A stretch of 64,000 bases of DNA, from positions 223,053 through 287,052 of the forward strand of contig CAYORU010000001.1 in the NCBI GenBank assembly GCA_964406445.1. The letters are read 5' to 3'. The translations under genes and the position numbers were made by a program. Below are positions 16,373 through 26,099 of this stretch, in pieces. Under the pieces are notes generated by a model. The model was not told the origin of the DNA. It did no database searches and saw only the letters and a list, made by a program, of their open reading frames with translations. The first letter of the stretch is position 1; each line of letters begins with the position of its first letter. Source of the DNA: SG8-30 sp964406445 (lineage in GTDB: Bacteria; Pseudomonadota; Gammaproteobacteria; Steroidobacterales; Steroidobacteraceae).

Positions 16373-19027
16373 TCAGGACAACAGGCCGCGCGCCCGCGCC
16401 GCGAGCAGGGCCTCGGACCGGTGATGGACCCCGAGCTTGTGGAAGACGTTCTTCAGGTGGAACTTCACCGTGTTTTCGGTCATCTGCAGGTTGCGCGCGA
16501 TCACCTTGTTCTGCGCACCACTCGCCAGCTCGACGAGAACCTCGAGCTCCCGCGCGCTGAGCACGCCGGAGACCTCGAAGGTCTCGCTCGACCTCGCAAG
16601 CGTCGTGACCGCCTGCGCGAGGACGTGCCGCAGCCGCGAGCTCGCGCCTTGCCTTCGCGACCAGGCCCAGGCGCGCCGCAGCATCGGCAGCAGCGGCGGC
16701 CCGAGATCCACGAGGAACTGGGTGTCGTCCTCGCGGACCGACTGTTCGAGGGCGGTCACGAAGTCCTCGATCGTCCGCTCGTCGTCGCGGCAGGCAAGAT
16801 CCGCGGCTGCGCGCAGCGCGCCAAGCGTCCGCAGGTCGCGGCGTCTCTCGCCGGCGCGCGCCGCGGCCTCCAGGTCCTCGACCACCGCCAGCGCCCGCGA
16901 CGGCTCGCGGGCGAGAAGCGCGGCAAAGATCTCGGCGATTCCGAGCGCGTGATGCTCGCGCCAGCAGGAAGGCTCCTCGCGCCAGCGGCCGGGCCGCCAG
17001 TCCGTGGGAGCGCCTCTTGGCCCCGGCCCCGCCGCGAACGCCAGCCGGCGCCGCAAAGCCTCCGCGAGCCGCTCCAGGCGCGCGAGGCCGCGTGCCTGCG
17101 CAGTGCGCGACATTCGTTCGACCAGTCCGGCGGCGGCCGCGCGGTCGGCGCGCGCCAGCGCGTTGGCCGTGGCGACCTCGTAGCCCTCGGCATAGAGGTC
17201 GAGCCAGCCGTCGGCCGCCTCGACCTGGCCGAGGGAACGCGCCAGCCTCCCGGCAGCGCCGGCGACGTCGCCACGTGCGTGAAGCGCGAGCGCGAGGTAC
17301 ACGTCCGCCACCGCCTTGAGCCCGCTGTCTGCGCCGAAGTTCTCCTCGGCCAGCGCCAATGCCTCGGTCAGGGTCGCCTCGGCCTCGCGACGCTCGCCGA
17401 GGTGCAGCTGCGCGAGACCCACGTGCAGCAGGCAATAGTTCAGGCCGAGGACCGACCCGATCCGCCGCATCTCGCGCGCGGCCTTCTGGCTCGCCGCGAG
17501 GGTGGCCCGCATGTCGCCGGTGCCGAGCGCCGTCAGGCAGGCGGTGTTGAGCAGTGCGGCCCGGGCCGCGTCGTCCGCCGGGGGCAGCGCGTCGATCTCC
17601 TCCTGCAGCAGCTCCAGGTCGCGTGGTCCCACCGGCCGGTCGGCGTAGCGGCCGAGGAGCTGGCCGACGACCAGCCGATCACGGACGAGCAGAGGGTCGT
17701 CGCAAGACTGCGTCGAAGCCGCGATCGCCTCGTAGAGCCGCAGGCCGCGCGCGAGATCGCCGTCCTTCGCCGCGAGGAAGGCCTGCGAGAGCTGCACGCG
17801 GGGGAACTCCCTGAGACGTTCCGGCGGCAGGAGGCTCAGCAGCTCGCGCATGCGCACCGCGCCGCCGAACAGGACCATCTCCCAGCCGCCGGTGCGCTCG
17901 AGCAGCGCTGCGGCCCGCGGGACGTCGTTCGAGAGCACGGCGTGACGCACCGCCTGCGGGAGCTCGCCATGCCGCTCGAACCACGTGGCCGCACGCGCGT
18001 GCAGCGGCCCGAGGTTGCCGCCGCGCTCGCTGTTGCGCGCGCGCAGGTAGTCACGCAGGAGGTGGTGGAGCCGGAACCAGTAGCGCTCCGAGTCGAGCGG
18101 CACCAGGAAATGCTCCAGCCTGCCCTCCTCCAGCAGACGCCGCCACGCGTCCTCGCTGCCGGTCACCGCGGCGGCGAGCTCGGGATTCAAGGCATCGAGG
18201 ATCGCGACCTCGCCGAGGACCCGCTGCAGATCCGGCGCCAGGTCGGTCAGGACCTGTTCCGTGAGGTACTCGGCCACCTCGCTGGTCCGCCCCGAAAACG
18301 CGTCCAGGAGCGCCGCCCGGCCGGGACGGGCGTCGAGCCACAGGCGCGCGAGCTGCAGCGCCACCGGCCAGCCTTCCGTCCGCAGCAGCAGGCGCTCGAG
18401 CTCCTGCGGCGCCAGCGCCGGCAGCAGTTCGCGCGCCTCCTCGGGCCCGAAGCGCAGGTCTTCTGCGCCGAGCTCGAAGAGCTCGCCGCGCGCGCGCAGC
18501 TCCGCCCGCGGCAGGGCGCCCGTATCGCGGCCGCTCAGCGCGAAACGGACGTTCCGCGGCGCCTCCGCGACCAGCCTCGCAAGCACTTGTTGCACGACCT
18601 CGCGCGACAGGCGATGGAGATCGTCGACGAACACCACGAGCGGCGCGCTCGTGCCGGACAGCTGCGCCGCCAGCGCCGTGGCGGCCGCGGTGGCGGGGAC
18701 GTCCGCGAACTCCTGCGCCGCCAGTCCCTCGAGGCGCCCGACGTCGATGCCGGCCCGCGACAGCGCCGCCACCGCGAGGGCAAGGAACTGGGCGGCGTCG
18801 GCCCGCTCCACGCCAAGCCAGGCGACCCGCGTGCCGGACGCGCGCAACTCCGTGTACCAGCGACTCAGGAGCCAGGTCTTGCCGTATCCGGCCGGCGCAT
18901 CGATGAGCACGACCCGCCGGTCGCCGGCCGCGCGCAGGGCCTCGCGCAGCCGCGCGCGCTCGGCCAGCGCGACCCGGAAGGTCGGTGGCGCGGTGTAGTG
19001 GTGGAAGGCCGCGCGGAGTTCGTCCAT
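16373..19027 (-). CDS. LuxR-family ATP-dependent regulator (MalT/LAL type)
   Basis: 884 residues, typical of large MalT-like regulators. Walker A is at 44-51 (APAGYGKT), Walker B is LVVFVDDLHRL, then comes a long alpha-solenoid (about 330-800) made of helix repeats, and the C-terminal LuxR helix-turn-helix (about 820-880; ELEVLVELASG, TENTVKFHLKNVFHKLG). Such proteins bind a small inducer and ATP, multimerise and activate nearby operons. The gene reads toward HyuA with a 112-base gap, so it is the likely activator of the hydantoin-type operon. No receiver domain is present. Confidence 0.92.
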   Translation of the reverse strand: MDELRAAFHHYTAPPTFRVALAERARLREALRAAGDRRVVLIDAPAGYGKTWLLSRWYTELRASGTRVAWLGVERADAAQFLALAVAALSRAGIDVGRLEGLAAQEFADVPATAAATALAAQLSGTSAPLVVFVDDLHRLSREVVQQVLARLVAEAPRNVRFALSGRDTGALPRAELRARGELFELGAEDLRFGPEEARELLPALAPQELERLLLRTEGWPVALQLARLWLDARPGRAALLDAFSGRTSEVAEYLTEQVLTDLAPDLQRVLGEVAILDALNPELAAAVTGSEDAWRRLLEEGRLEHFLVPLDSERYWFRLHHLLRDYLRARNSERGGNLGPLHARAATWFERHGELPQAVRHAVLSNDVPRAAALLERTGGWEMVLFGGAVRMRELLSLLPPERLREFPRVQLSQAFLAAKDGDLARGLRLYEAIAASTQSCDDPLLVRDRLVVGQLLGRYADRPVGPRDLELLQEEIDALPPADDAARAALLNTACLTALGTGDMRATLAASQKAAREMRRIGSVLGLNYCLLHVGLAQLHLGERREAEATLTEALALAEENFGADSGLKAVADVYLALALHARGDVAGAAGRLARSLGQVEAADGWLDLYAEGYEVATANALARADRAAAAGLVERMSRTAQARGLARLERLAEALRRRLAFAAGPGPRGAPTDWRPGRWREEPSCWREHHALGIAEIFAALLAREPSRALAVVEDLEAAARAGERRRDLRTLGALRAAADLACRDDERTIEDFVTALEQSVREDDTQFLVDLGPPLLPMLRRAWAWSRRQGASSRLRHVLAQAVTTLARSSETFEVSGVLSARELEVLVELASGAQNKVIARNLQMTENTVKFHLKNVFHKLGVHHRSEALLAARARGLLS

Positions 19028-19078
19028 GGGAGGACTTCAAGATAGCACCGCGCGGGCGGACGCACCCCGCGAACAGGC

Positions 19079-19106
19079 GGGGCCCGCGCCTCCCGGCGCG
19101 GGCCCC
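19079..19106 (-). terminator. perfect 12-bp hairpin after the DUF4382-type lipoprotein gene
   Basis: Arms GGGGCCCGCGCC and GGCGCGGGCCCC are perfectly complementary around the loop TCCC. The hairpin sits 28 bases past the stop of the lipoprotein gene (minus strand) and before the start of the LuxR-type gene. It lacks a T-run. A terminator or 3'-end protecting structure is likely. Confidence 0.6.
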
Positions 19107-19134
19107 TGAACCCGCGTCGCCGCGGGGGCTCGCC

Positions 19135-20988
19135 TCAGTCGAGCATCGCGATCGCGCTCCTCGCGACCAGCTCGTTCGCGCCGACCTCGTAGCGGCCCGT
19201 GGCGCCGAAGCCGACGATCCGGGTGCTGCCGTCGAGCCGTCGGGCGAGTTCCTCCGTGAACCGCGCGAAGTCCGCGAAGGCCTGGCTCGCGCCCTGTTGC
19301 CGGATCACGTAGGCCGTTGGCCCCGCGACGGGCGGCACGATGCGCGGCGAGGCCTGCAGGTCGAGCAGGTCCACGACCCGGGCGCCGACCTTGAGGTGGT
19401 GCCGCCGGCCGAGCGTCGGGTTGTCGAGGTCCACGACGATCCCGGCCGGGCCGATCTCGAGGAACGGCGCCGTGGTGCCCTCTCCGCCCCAGCCGACCGC
19501 GAGCTGCGCGCGCAGGCCCGCGAAGTCGACGATCGTCCGGCCGCGGAAGTCGGGCGGCGCCATGCCGAAGGGCTCGACGAAGCCGTACACGCGCACCCAT
19601 TCGCCCGGGCGCAGCAGGGCCACGCCGAGCGCGCCGGTCGCCACGTCGTAGGCCGCAGGGTCCGCATCCTGGGCGGCGGTGACGCCGGTGCCGGCGAAGT
19701 CGAAGGCCGATACCCGCCGCCCGTCGATCGCGGCGAGGTCGAGCACCACCATGCCCGGATCGGCCGTCACGACGCGCCCGCCGAGGTGCGTGAGCTTCAT
19801 GCGCACCCGCCCGTCGGCCGCATCGAGCGCGATCTCGCCGGCCGACTCGCGCAGCTGCCCGAAGGCCGCGATGCGCTGGCCCACCGAGATCGCGCCGGCG
19901 TCGAGCGGGTTCGCGGAGCGCTGGCCGTCGCGCAGCACGCGGGTGCCGGGACCCACGGCCACCTCGATGGTGCCGCGGGCGAAGCGCACTCCCCCGTCGC
20001 GCCGCACGATCACGCCGCCGCGCACCGTGAGGATGTCGCCGCTTCGCGCCAGCACGCTGCCGAGCACCGCGTCGACGCCTGCGCCCGGCACGCTGCTGCC
20101 GGCGTAGACGCGATCCGCGGTGAAGCGCCGCTCGCCGGTCTCGAGCAGGCCGTGGGCGATCGTCGGCGTGCCGGGCCCCGCCGCGCGCAGCGCTTCGAGG
20201 CCCGCGGTGCCGGAGTACTGCGTGCCGTCGATCTCGAAGACGGTCTCCGCCGTCGTTCCTACCGTCACCTCGCCGAAGTCGCCGCTTTGCAGGTGGAAGG
20301 GCCGAAGGTCGACGCGATAGCTCCCCGCCGGCACGTCGACCGAGACGAGCGGTCCGCGCAGGCGCAGCTCCTTCTGCTCGACCGGCTCGAGCGAGGCGAC
20401 CAGCACCGGCCGCGCCGTGACCTTCGCGGGCGTCGCCGAGAGGTCCACGTCGTGGGTGGCCGCGAGGTCGAAGTCGAGCGTCAGCAGCGCAGGCCGCCCA
20501 GGCGCGACGCGCAGCAGATTGCGGTTGTCCAGCACCACGCGCACGTCGACGAGCCCCAGCGGCGCGCCGTCGGCGCCCACCGCCGTCGCCGCCACCGGCT
20601 CGCCGGCCGACTCGACGCTGATCTCAGCGTTGCGGTAGTCGAGCCTCAGCGTGCCCTCGACGTAGTTGCCCGACGGCACCGTCGCCGCCGTGAGGAACTC
20701 GGTGAGATCGACGTACTGCGCGAAGTCCACGCGCGGCTTGACGGGCAGGGTTTCGACCACGGTGCCGTCGGCGCGACGCAGCGTGAACGACTCGACGTCG
20801 ACCGCGTAGCTGAGGAAGTCGCCGTCTGCGTCGGTGAGCCCGATGTAGACCGTGCCGCAGTCGGCGCAGGCCGCCGGTGGCGGCGGGACAGCCGCGGGGC
20901 TCGCCCCTCCTCCTCCACCGCCGCAGCCGGCGAGCCCCAGGATCGCGGCCGCGAGGCCGCCGAGAAAGAACCGCTTCGAGGTGGTCAT
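19135..20988 (-). CDS. lipoprotein with DUF4382- and DUF5666-like domains
   Basis: 617 residues. Lipoprotein signal with lipobox LAGC (Cys22) followed by a glycine run, the usual flexible outer-membrane tether. Residues about 45-190 fit DUF4382 (GTVYIGLTDADGDFLSYAVDVESF is the family opening, then VDLTEFL and GNYVEGTLRLDY). The remainder has repeated small beta domains of DUF5666 type (for example VDAVLGSVLARSGDILTVRGG and VGQRIAAFGQL). Surface or periplasmic location expected; function of both domains is unknown. Single gene with hairpins on both sides (21086-21114 upstream, 19079-19106 downstream). Confidence 0.85.
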   Translation of the reverse strand: MTTSKRFFLGGLAAAILGLAGCGGGGGGASPAAVPPPPAACADCGTVYIGLTDADGDFLSYAVDVESFTLRRADGTVVETLPVKPRVDFAQYVDLTEFLTAATVPSGNYVEGTLRLDYRNAEISVESAGEPVAATAVGADGAPLGLVDVRVVLDNRNLLRVAPGRPALLTLDFDLAATHDVDLSATPAKVTARPVLVASLEPVEQKELRLRGPLVSVDVPAGSYRVDLRPFHLQSGDFGEVTVGTTAETVFEIDGTQYSGTAGLEALRAAGPGTPTIAHGLLETGERRFTADRVYAGSSVPGAGVDAVLGSVLARSGDILTVRGGVIVRRDGGVRFARGTIEVAVGPGTRVLRDGQRSANPLDAGAISVGQRIAAFGQLRESAGEIALDAADGRVRMKLTHLGGRVVTADPGMVVLDLAAIDGRRVSAFDFAGTGVTAAQDADPAAYDVATGALGVALLRPGEWVRVYGFVEPFGMAPPDFRGRTIVDFAGLRAQLAVGWGGEGTTAPFLEIGPAGIVVDLDNPTLGRRHHLKVGARVVDLLDLQASPRIVPPVAGPTAYVIRQQGASQAFADFARFTEELARRLDGSTRIVGFGATGRYEVGANELVARSAIAMLD

Positions 20989-21085
20989 GTGCCCTCCCGG
21001 TCAAAGTCGACCATGACCTGCACAACGCAGGGCGGCGACGCTGGTTGACCGGGCCGGGCGGAATGCCGGGCGGCGGGACCGACCG

Positions 21086-21114
21086 GGGGCTGTCACCTTG
21101 GCGGCGACAGCCCC
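21086..21114 (-). terminator. hairpin after the ior-type operon
   Basis: Nine-base perfect arms GGGGCTGTC and GACAGCCCC around an 11-base loop, beginning six bases past the DUF2892 stop on the minus strand. No T-run follows. It probably marks the end of the amidohydrolase-MFS-oxidoreductase-DUF2892 transcript. Confidence 0.55.
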
Positions 21115-21119
21115 GAGGC

Positions 21120-21311
21120 TCAGTTCTTCATTCCGCAGGTGTTGATGCCGAGGAGCGAATAGGCAGGGCAGTAGCCGAGCGAGCCCGTGATCACCGGGAT
21201 GATGCCGAGGTAGGCCCAGGGCGTCTGCGGGCCGACGAAAGCGAGGGACAGGATCGCGAGCCCGCCGACGACGCGGATGGCGCGGTCAATGTTGCCTTCA
21301 TTGCGGGTCAT
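21120..21311 (-). CDS. DUF2892 (YgaP-type) small membrane protein
   Basis: 63 residues with the DUF2892 pattern: MTRNEGNIDRAIRVVGGLAIL, first membrane helix, a short turn (GPQTPWAYLGIIP), second helix and the terminal cysteine segment GYCPAYSLLGINTC. Inner-membrane hairpin protein; in YgaP the same segment anchors a rhodanese domain, which is absent here. The Cys pair (GYCPAY / INTC) is conserved in the family and may bind sulfur or metal. Its start overlaps the end of the oxidoreductase gene by 14 bases, so it is the last gene of that operon. Confidence 0.9.
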   Translation of the reverse strand: MTRNEGNIDRAIRVVGGLAILSLAFVGPQTPWAYLGIIPVITGSLGYCPAYSLLGINTCGMKN

Positions 21312-24300
21312 GGGATGCCTCCATGTTCAACCATCGTTCCAGCAGGATACGCTCACGCGCGCGGACCCGCTCCACCGCGGCCTGCTTGACGTGGCCGAAG
21401 CCGCGGATGTCCTCGGAAAGCGAGGCGAGCTCGACGGCGAGCGCGTGGTTGGCCGCAGTCAAGCCGGCCAGCAGGCGCTCGACCCGCGCGAAGTAGTCTT
21501 CGATCAGCTGGCGCTCCATGCGCCGCTCGGCGGTGCGGCCGAAGGGATCGAGCCGGGTCCCCCGCAGGCGCTTGAGCGGCGCCAGCACGCGGAAGACGAT
21601 GCCCATCCAGGCGCCGAACTCGCGCTTCCTGGGAACGCCGGTGACCGGATCGACGCGCGCCAGCACGGGCGGCGCGAGGTGGTAGCGCAGCCTGACCGGG
21701 CCCTCGAAGGCGGATGCGATGCGCTGGCGGAACGCCGGGTCGGCGTGCAGCCGCGCGACTTCGTACTCGTCCTTGTAGGACATCAGGCGGAACGCGCCGT
21801 GCAGCACTGCGCGAGCGAGGCGGCTCTCGCCGGGCAGCTGCGCCGCCTCGGCCGCGCGAACCCGCTCGATCAGGCCGCGGTAGCGCGCCGCCCAGGCAGC
21901 GTCCTGGTAAGCGGTGAGGAAACCGACCCGGCGCTCGAGCGCTGCGTCGAGGCCGGGCTCGGGCGGATCGTCGACGCCGAGCCCCGCCAGCGCGCCGGGA
22001 TCCACCGCCAGGCGCCTGCCCCAGTCGAATGCGGCGAGATTTCGCTCCATCGCACCGCCGTTGACCCGGATCGCCTCGAGCAGCGCGTCGGGTGGCAGCG
22101 GCACGAGCCCGCGCTGGAACGCGTGGCCGAGGAGCAGCAGGCCCGCCGCGAGCGGCTCGCCGGCCGCGGCCGTGGCGGCGCGCACGGCCGGCAGCGCCGT
22201 GACCTCGCCGCAGCGGTCCCGCAGCGCGGCGAGCAGCGCGGCGGAATCCACGCGCGCCGCGCGGTCGCGCGTGAACCGCCCGGTCTCGGCGGTATCGGTG
22301 CTGGCGACCACCCGCGTGCCGGCGTGCGCCCGCTGCGCCGCCTCCGGCATGTTGGCGACGACGAGATCCGTGGCGATCAGCAGGTCGAGCTCACCGGGCG
22401 GGATCCGGTCCGTGGCTGGCTTCGCGCCGCGCCCGAGCTGGACGTGCCCGAGCACCGGCCCGCCCTTCTGGGCCATGCCGGTCACGTCGCTCACGCGCAC
22501 CTCGAGCCCGGCGATCCTTGCGGCCACGCCGAGGATCGCGCCCACCGTGACGATGCCCGTGCCGCCGACGCCGGCCAGCAGGATGCGGCGCGTCTCGCCC
22601 TCGGCGAGCGCGGCCACGGGCGCCGGCGGCAGCTCTTCCGCCGCGCGCGGCGCCGCGCGGCGCGGCCGTGCGCCCTCGACCGTCACGAAGCTCGGGCAGA
22701 AGCCCTCGAGGCAGGAGTAGTCGAGGTTGCAGGACGCCTGGTCGACCTGGCGCTTCTCGCCGAACTCGGTCTCGACCGGCACGAGGGACAGGCAGTTCGA
22801 CCGCAGGCCGCAGTCGCCGCAGCCCTCGCAGACGAGCTCGTTGATCACGACGCGCCGCGTCGGCGTGGGCATCGTCCCGGCCTTGCGGCGACGGCGCTTC
22901 TCCGCCGCGCAGGTCTGGTCGTAGACCAGCGCGGTGACGCCGGCGACGCCGGCGAGCCGGCGCTGCACCGCGTCGAGCTCGCCGCGGTGATGGATCGTCA
23001 CGCCCGCGGCGAAGCCGGCGCCCGCGCCGTACTTGTCCGGCTGGTCGCTCACCACCGCGATCTCCCTCACGCCCTCGGCCGCGAGCAGGCGCGTCACCTG
23101 CGCAACGCTCGGCTGGCCCTCGACGGGCTGGCCGCCGGTCATCGCCACGGCGTCGTTGTAGAGGATCTTGAAGGTGACGCTCGCGCCGGCGGCGACCGCC
23201 GCGCGCACGCCCATCGAGCCGGAATGCTGCCAGGTGCCGTCGCCCATGTTCTGGAACACGTGGCCCATGCCGGTGAACGGCGCGATGCCGATCCAGGTAG
23301 CTCCCTCTCCGCCCATGTGCGAGAAGGTCCGCATGCCGCGGTCCATGAACATGGCGAGCGTATGGCAGCCGATCCCGCCGATGGCGAGGGCGCCCTCGGG
23401 CACCCGGGTCGAGGTGTTGTGCGGGCAGCCGGAACAGAAGTAGGGCGTGCGGACCTCGGGCGGCGGTCCGGCCGGCTCGTTGGCCCGTGCGCGCAGCGTC
23501 GAAAGGCGCGCCCCTTCCAGGCCGAGCCGCTCGCCGACCACCACGGCGAGCGGCAACGGCTCGATCTCGCCCGCCTCGGACAGGAGCGGCCGGCCGGACT
23601 CGTCGCGCTTGCCGACGATGCGCGGCCCGCCGAGCCCGCGGTCGTGCAGCAGCACCTTGAGCTGGTCCTCGAGCAGCGGCCGCTTGTCCTCGACGACGAC
23701 GACCGTCTCGAGGCCGCGCAGGAATTCCAGCGCTCGCGAAGGCTCGAGCGGCCAGGGCACGGCCGGCTTGTAGAGCCTGACCCCGAGTCGGGCCAGCTCC
23801 GGCCCGTCGAGGCCGAGCTCGCGCAGCGCCTCCTGCAGGACGCCCCAGCTGCGCCCGTACGCCGCCACGCCGAGCCTCGCCGGGCCGGTGGCCCCGAGCA
23901 CGCGGTCGACGCCCGCCGACCGCGTGAAGGCGATGGCGGCCTCTCGCCGCGGTCCCTTGGCGCGGCGCTCCATCGCGAGCGCGTCGTCCGGCCAGCGCAG
24001 GTGCACTCCGTCGGCCGGCGGCCGGAAGTCCGCAGGCGCCGGCCAGGCGCGAGCCACGTCGGGCAGCGTCACCACGGCGGAGGACTCGCAGAGGCTGCCG
24101 GCGAGCTTGAAGCCGACCCACGACCCCGAGAAGCGCGACAGGACGAAGCCAAAGAGCCCCAGCTCGAGCAGCTCGCCGAGGTCCGCAGGCTCGACCACGG
24201 GCATCAGCGCGTCGACGAAGGCGTACTCGGACTGGTGGCCGAAGGCCGAGGACTTCGCGAGGTGGTCGTCCCCCACGACGGCCAGTACGCCGCCGAGCGG

Positions 24301-24705
24301 CGACGTGCCGGCATGGGTGGCGTGCTTGATCGCGTCCATCGAGCGATCGAGGCCCGGCGCCTTGCCGTACCAGATCGAGAACACGCCCTCCACCCGCGGG
24401 TCCGGGAACAGGCCGACCTGTTGCGTGCCCCAGCACGCGGTGGCGGCGAGATCCTCGTTGAGGCCGGGCTGGAAGCGGACGCCGGCCGCCTCGAGCAGCC
24501 CGCGGGCGCGCGCGAGCTCGCGGTCGTAGCCGCCGACCGGCGAGCCGCGATAGCCGCTGACGAATCCGGCGGTGCGCCGGCCGTGGCGGCGGTCGTGGGC
24601 GGCCTGCAGCAGCGGCAGGCGCACAAGCGCCTGCATGGCGCTCAGGTAGACCTCGCCCTCGGCGAGCAGGTACTTGTCGTCGAGGCTGAAGGCCGGCGCA
24701 GGCAC
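21298..24705 (-). CDS. indolepyruvate ferredoxin oxidoreductase, fused alpha-beta form
   Basis: About 1135 residues, the single-chain form common in aerobic proteobacteria. The N-terminal thiamine/pyrimidine half carries AGFVSGYRGSPVGGYD, WYGKAPGLDRS and GGIGCHTLAMFMDRG; the thiamine-diphosphate part includes MGGEGATWIGIAP and NDAVAMTGGQP. Iron-sulfur ligands appear as CEGCGDCGLRSNC and SCNLDYSCLEGFC. The C-terminal gamma-type domain starts ILLAGVGGTGIVTVG. It oxidises aryl- or branched 2-oxoacids to acyl-CoA with ferredoxin or similar. No ATG is present at the expected N-terminus; I chose GTG at 24705, but CTG at 24723 overlapping the MFS stop is possible. Cotranscribed with MFS and DUF2892. 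Confidence 0.9.
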   Translation of the reverse strand: MPAPAFSLDDKYLLAEGEVYLSAMQALVRLPLLQAAHDRRHGRRTAGFVSGYRGSPVGGYDRELARARGLLEAAGVRFQPGLNEDLAATACWGTQQVGLFPDPRVEGVFSIWYGKAPGLDRSMDAIKHATHAGTSPLGGVLAVVGDDHLAKSSAFGHQSEYAFVDALMPVVEPADLGELLELGLFGFVLSRFSGSWVGFKLAGSLCESSAVVTLPDVARAWPAPADFRPPADGVHLRWPDDALAMERRAKGPRREAAIAFTRSAGVDRVLGATGPARLGVAAYGRSWGVLQEALRELGLDGPELARLGVRLYKPAVPWPLEPSRALEFLRGLETVVVVEDKRPLLEDQLKVLLHDRGLGGPRIVGKRDESGRPLLSEAGEIEPLPLAVVVGERLGLEGARLSTLRARANEPAGPPPEVRTPYFCSGCPHNTSTRVPEGALAIGGIGCHTLAMFMDRGMRTFSHMGGEGATWIGIAPFTGMGHVFQNMGDGTWQHSGSMGVRAAVAAGASVTFKILYNDAVAMTGGQPVEGQPSVAQVTRLLAAEGVREIAVVSDQPDKYGAGAGFAAGVTIHHRGELDAVQRRLAGVAGVTALVYDQTCAAEKRRRRKAGTMPTPTRRVVINELVCEGCGDCGLRSNCLSLVPVETEFGEKRQVDQASCNLDYSCLEGFCPSFVTVEGARPRRAAPRAAEELPPAPVAALAEGETRRILLAGVGGTGIVTVGAILGVAARIAGLEVRVSDVTGMAQKGGPVLGHVQLGRGAKPATDRIPPGELDLLIATDLVVANMPEAAQRAHAGTRVVASTDTAETGRFTRDRAARVDSAALLAALRDRCGEVTALPAVRAATAAAGEPLAAGLLLLGHAFQRGLVPLPPDALLEAIRVNGGAMERNLAAFDWGRRLAVDPGALAGLGVDDPPEPGLDAALERRVGFLTAYQDAAWAARYRGLIERVRAAEAAQLPGESRLARAVLHGAFRLMSYKDEYEVARLHADPAFRQRIASAFEGPVRLRYHLAPPVLARVDPVTGVPRKREFGAWMGIVFRVLAPLKRLRGTRLDPFGRTAERRMERQLIEDYFARVERLLAGLTAANHALAVELASLSEDIRGFGHVKQAAVERVRARERILLERWLNMEASHDPQ

Positions 24706-24719
24706 CGCGGGCCCGGTGT

Positions 24720-26057
24720 TCAGCCGGCGCGCGCCGCGGCCGCGGCGCGGCGGAAGTGCGGCAGGCCCCACCAGAAGAGCGCGATCGCCGGCAGCGTGGC
24801 GATCGCCGAGGTGATCGCGAGCGAGCGGCCGACGGCCGCGTCGCTTTCGAACACGAAGTCGGTGAACAGCGCCACGAGCGTGGGCCCGGCCCCCAGTCCG
24901 ACGAGGTTCAGGACGCAAAGGTACAGCGACGAGGCGGTGGCGCGCATCCGCGCCGGCGTCACGAACTGGATGGCGGCCGCGGCGGCGCCGAAGGGCATCG
25001 AGGTGAAGAAGACGAGACCGCAGAACAGCGCCAGTCCGAGCGCCAGCGAGGGCACCACGGTCGCGGTCGCCGCGAAGGGCAGCGTGCAGACGGCCGACAG
25101 CAGGCCGACGCGCATCGCCGCGTCGAGGTGGCCGCGCGCGCCGAGCCGGTCGGTGAGCCAGCCGCCGGCGAGCACGCCGACCGTGCCGAAGACCAGCAGC
25201 GCCGCCCCGACCGCGAAGCCGGCCTGCGCCGGCGCCTGACCGAACACGCGGATCAGGTAGCTCGGCATCCACGCGATGGTCGCGTTGAACACGAGGCCGA
25301 CGAGCGCGAAGCCCGCCAGGTGCGAGGCGTAGGTCTGCCAGTGGCGGCGCATGTGCCCGAAGCAGTCGCGCAAGGCGGCGCGAATGCTGCCGTGGCCGCC
25401 GAGCGGGGCAGGCTGGCGGCGCAGCGGCTCGCGCACCGTGAGCATCCAGAGCGCGACCAGCACGCCCGGCCAGCCGACGATGAAGAACACGACCTGCCAG
25501 GCGCGCACCTCGCCGAAGAGCGGCAGCACGACCGAGGGCGCGCCGGCCACCGCCCCGACCACGACGCCGCCGATCAGGTAGGCGAGGCCCGCGCCGGCGA
25601 AGGCGCCGAGCGTGTAGACGGCGAGCGCGCGGCCGAGGCGCTCGGGCGGGAACAGGTCCGCGATCATCGAATAGGCGGCCGGCGACAGCGCGGCCTCCCC
25701 CACGCCCACGCCAACGCGCGCGGCGAACAGCTGCCAGAACGAGCGCGCCAGGCCGCACAGCGCGGTGGCCACGCTCCACACCGCGATGCCGATCGCGATG
25801 ATGTTGCGCCGGTTGAGGCGGTCGGCGAGCAGCGCGACCGGGATGCCGAGGGTGGTGTAGAAGATCGCGAAGGCGAAGCCGTGCAGCAGCGACAGCTGCG
25901 TGTCCGAGATGCCGAGGTCGGCCCGGATCGGGCCGACCAGCAGCGTCAGGATCGAGCGGTCGATGAACGAGAGGATGTAGGCGACGGTCAGGACGAAGAC
26001 CGCGTACCAGCCGATGGCAGGTCGGGGCCAGTCGGCGGCTTGCGGCGCAGCGCTCAT
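24720..26057 (-). CDS. MFS transporter, spinster-like
   Basis: About 445 residues with 12 membrane helices. The N-terminal half has the family features YILSFIDRSILTLLVGPIR, the helix 2-3 loop ALLADRLNRRNIIAIG and the GVGVGEAALSPAAYSMIADLFPP segment typical of the spinster-like group that moves organic acids, lipids or aromatic compounds. I prefer the ATG at 26057 because AGGGGG lies eight bases before it; an ATG at 26081 adds eight residues. It lies between the amidohydrolase and the oxidoreductase genes, which points to uptake of a substrate of that pathway. Confidence 0.88.
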   Translation of the reverse strand: MSAAPQAADWPRPAIGWYAVFVLTVAYILSFIDRSILTLLVGPIRADLGISDTQLSLLHGFAFAIFYTTLGIPVALLADRLNRRNIIAIGIAVWSVATALCGLARSFWQLFAARVGVGVGEAALSPAAYSMIADLFPPERLGRALAVYTLGAFAGAGLAYLIGGVVVGAVAGAPSVVLPLFGEVRAWQVVFFIVGWPGVLVALWMLTVREPLRRQPAPLGGHGSIRAALRDCFGHMRRHWQTYASHLAGFALVGLVFNATIAWMPSYLIRVFGQAPAQAGFAVGAALLVFGTVGVLAGGWLTDRLGARGHLDAAMRVGLLSAVCTLPFAATATVVPSLALGLALFCGLVFFTSMPFGAAAAAIQFVTPARMRATASSLYLCVLNLVGLGAGPTLVALFTDFVFESDAAVGRSLAITSAIATLPAIALFWWGLPHFRRAAAAARAG

Positions 26058-26099
26058 CCGCCGCGCCCCCTGCACCTGCATCCGCCCGCGTTCATGCGG

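Noticed and set aside
14414..19045. Long plus-strand open frame opposite the hydantoin operon and its regulator
   Set aside because: The minus-strand genes carry complete families and motifs; the plus frame has no domain and strong Arg/Ala bias.
21277..25239. Long plus-strand open frame opposite the fused oxidoreductase
   Set aside because: Antisense shadow; no signal peptide, domain or ribosome site.
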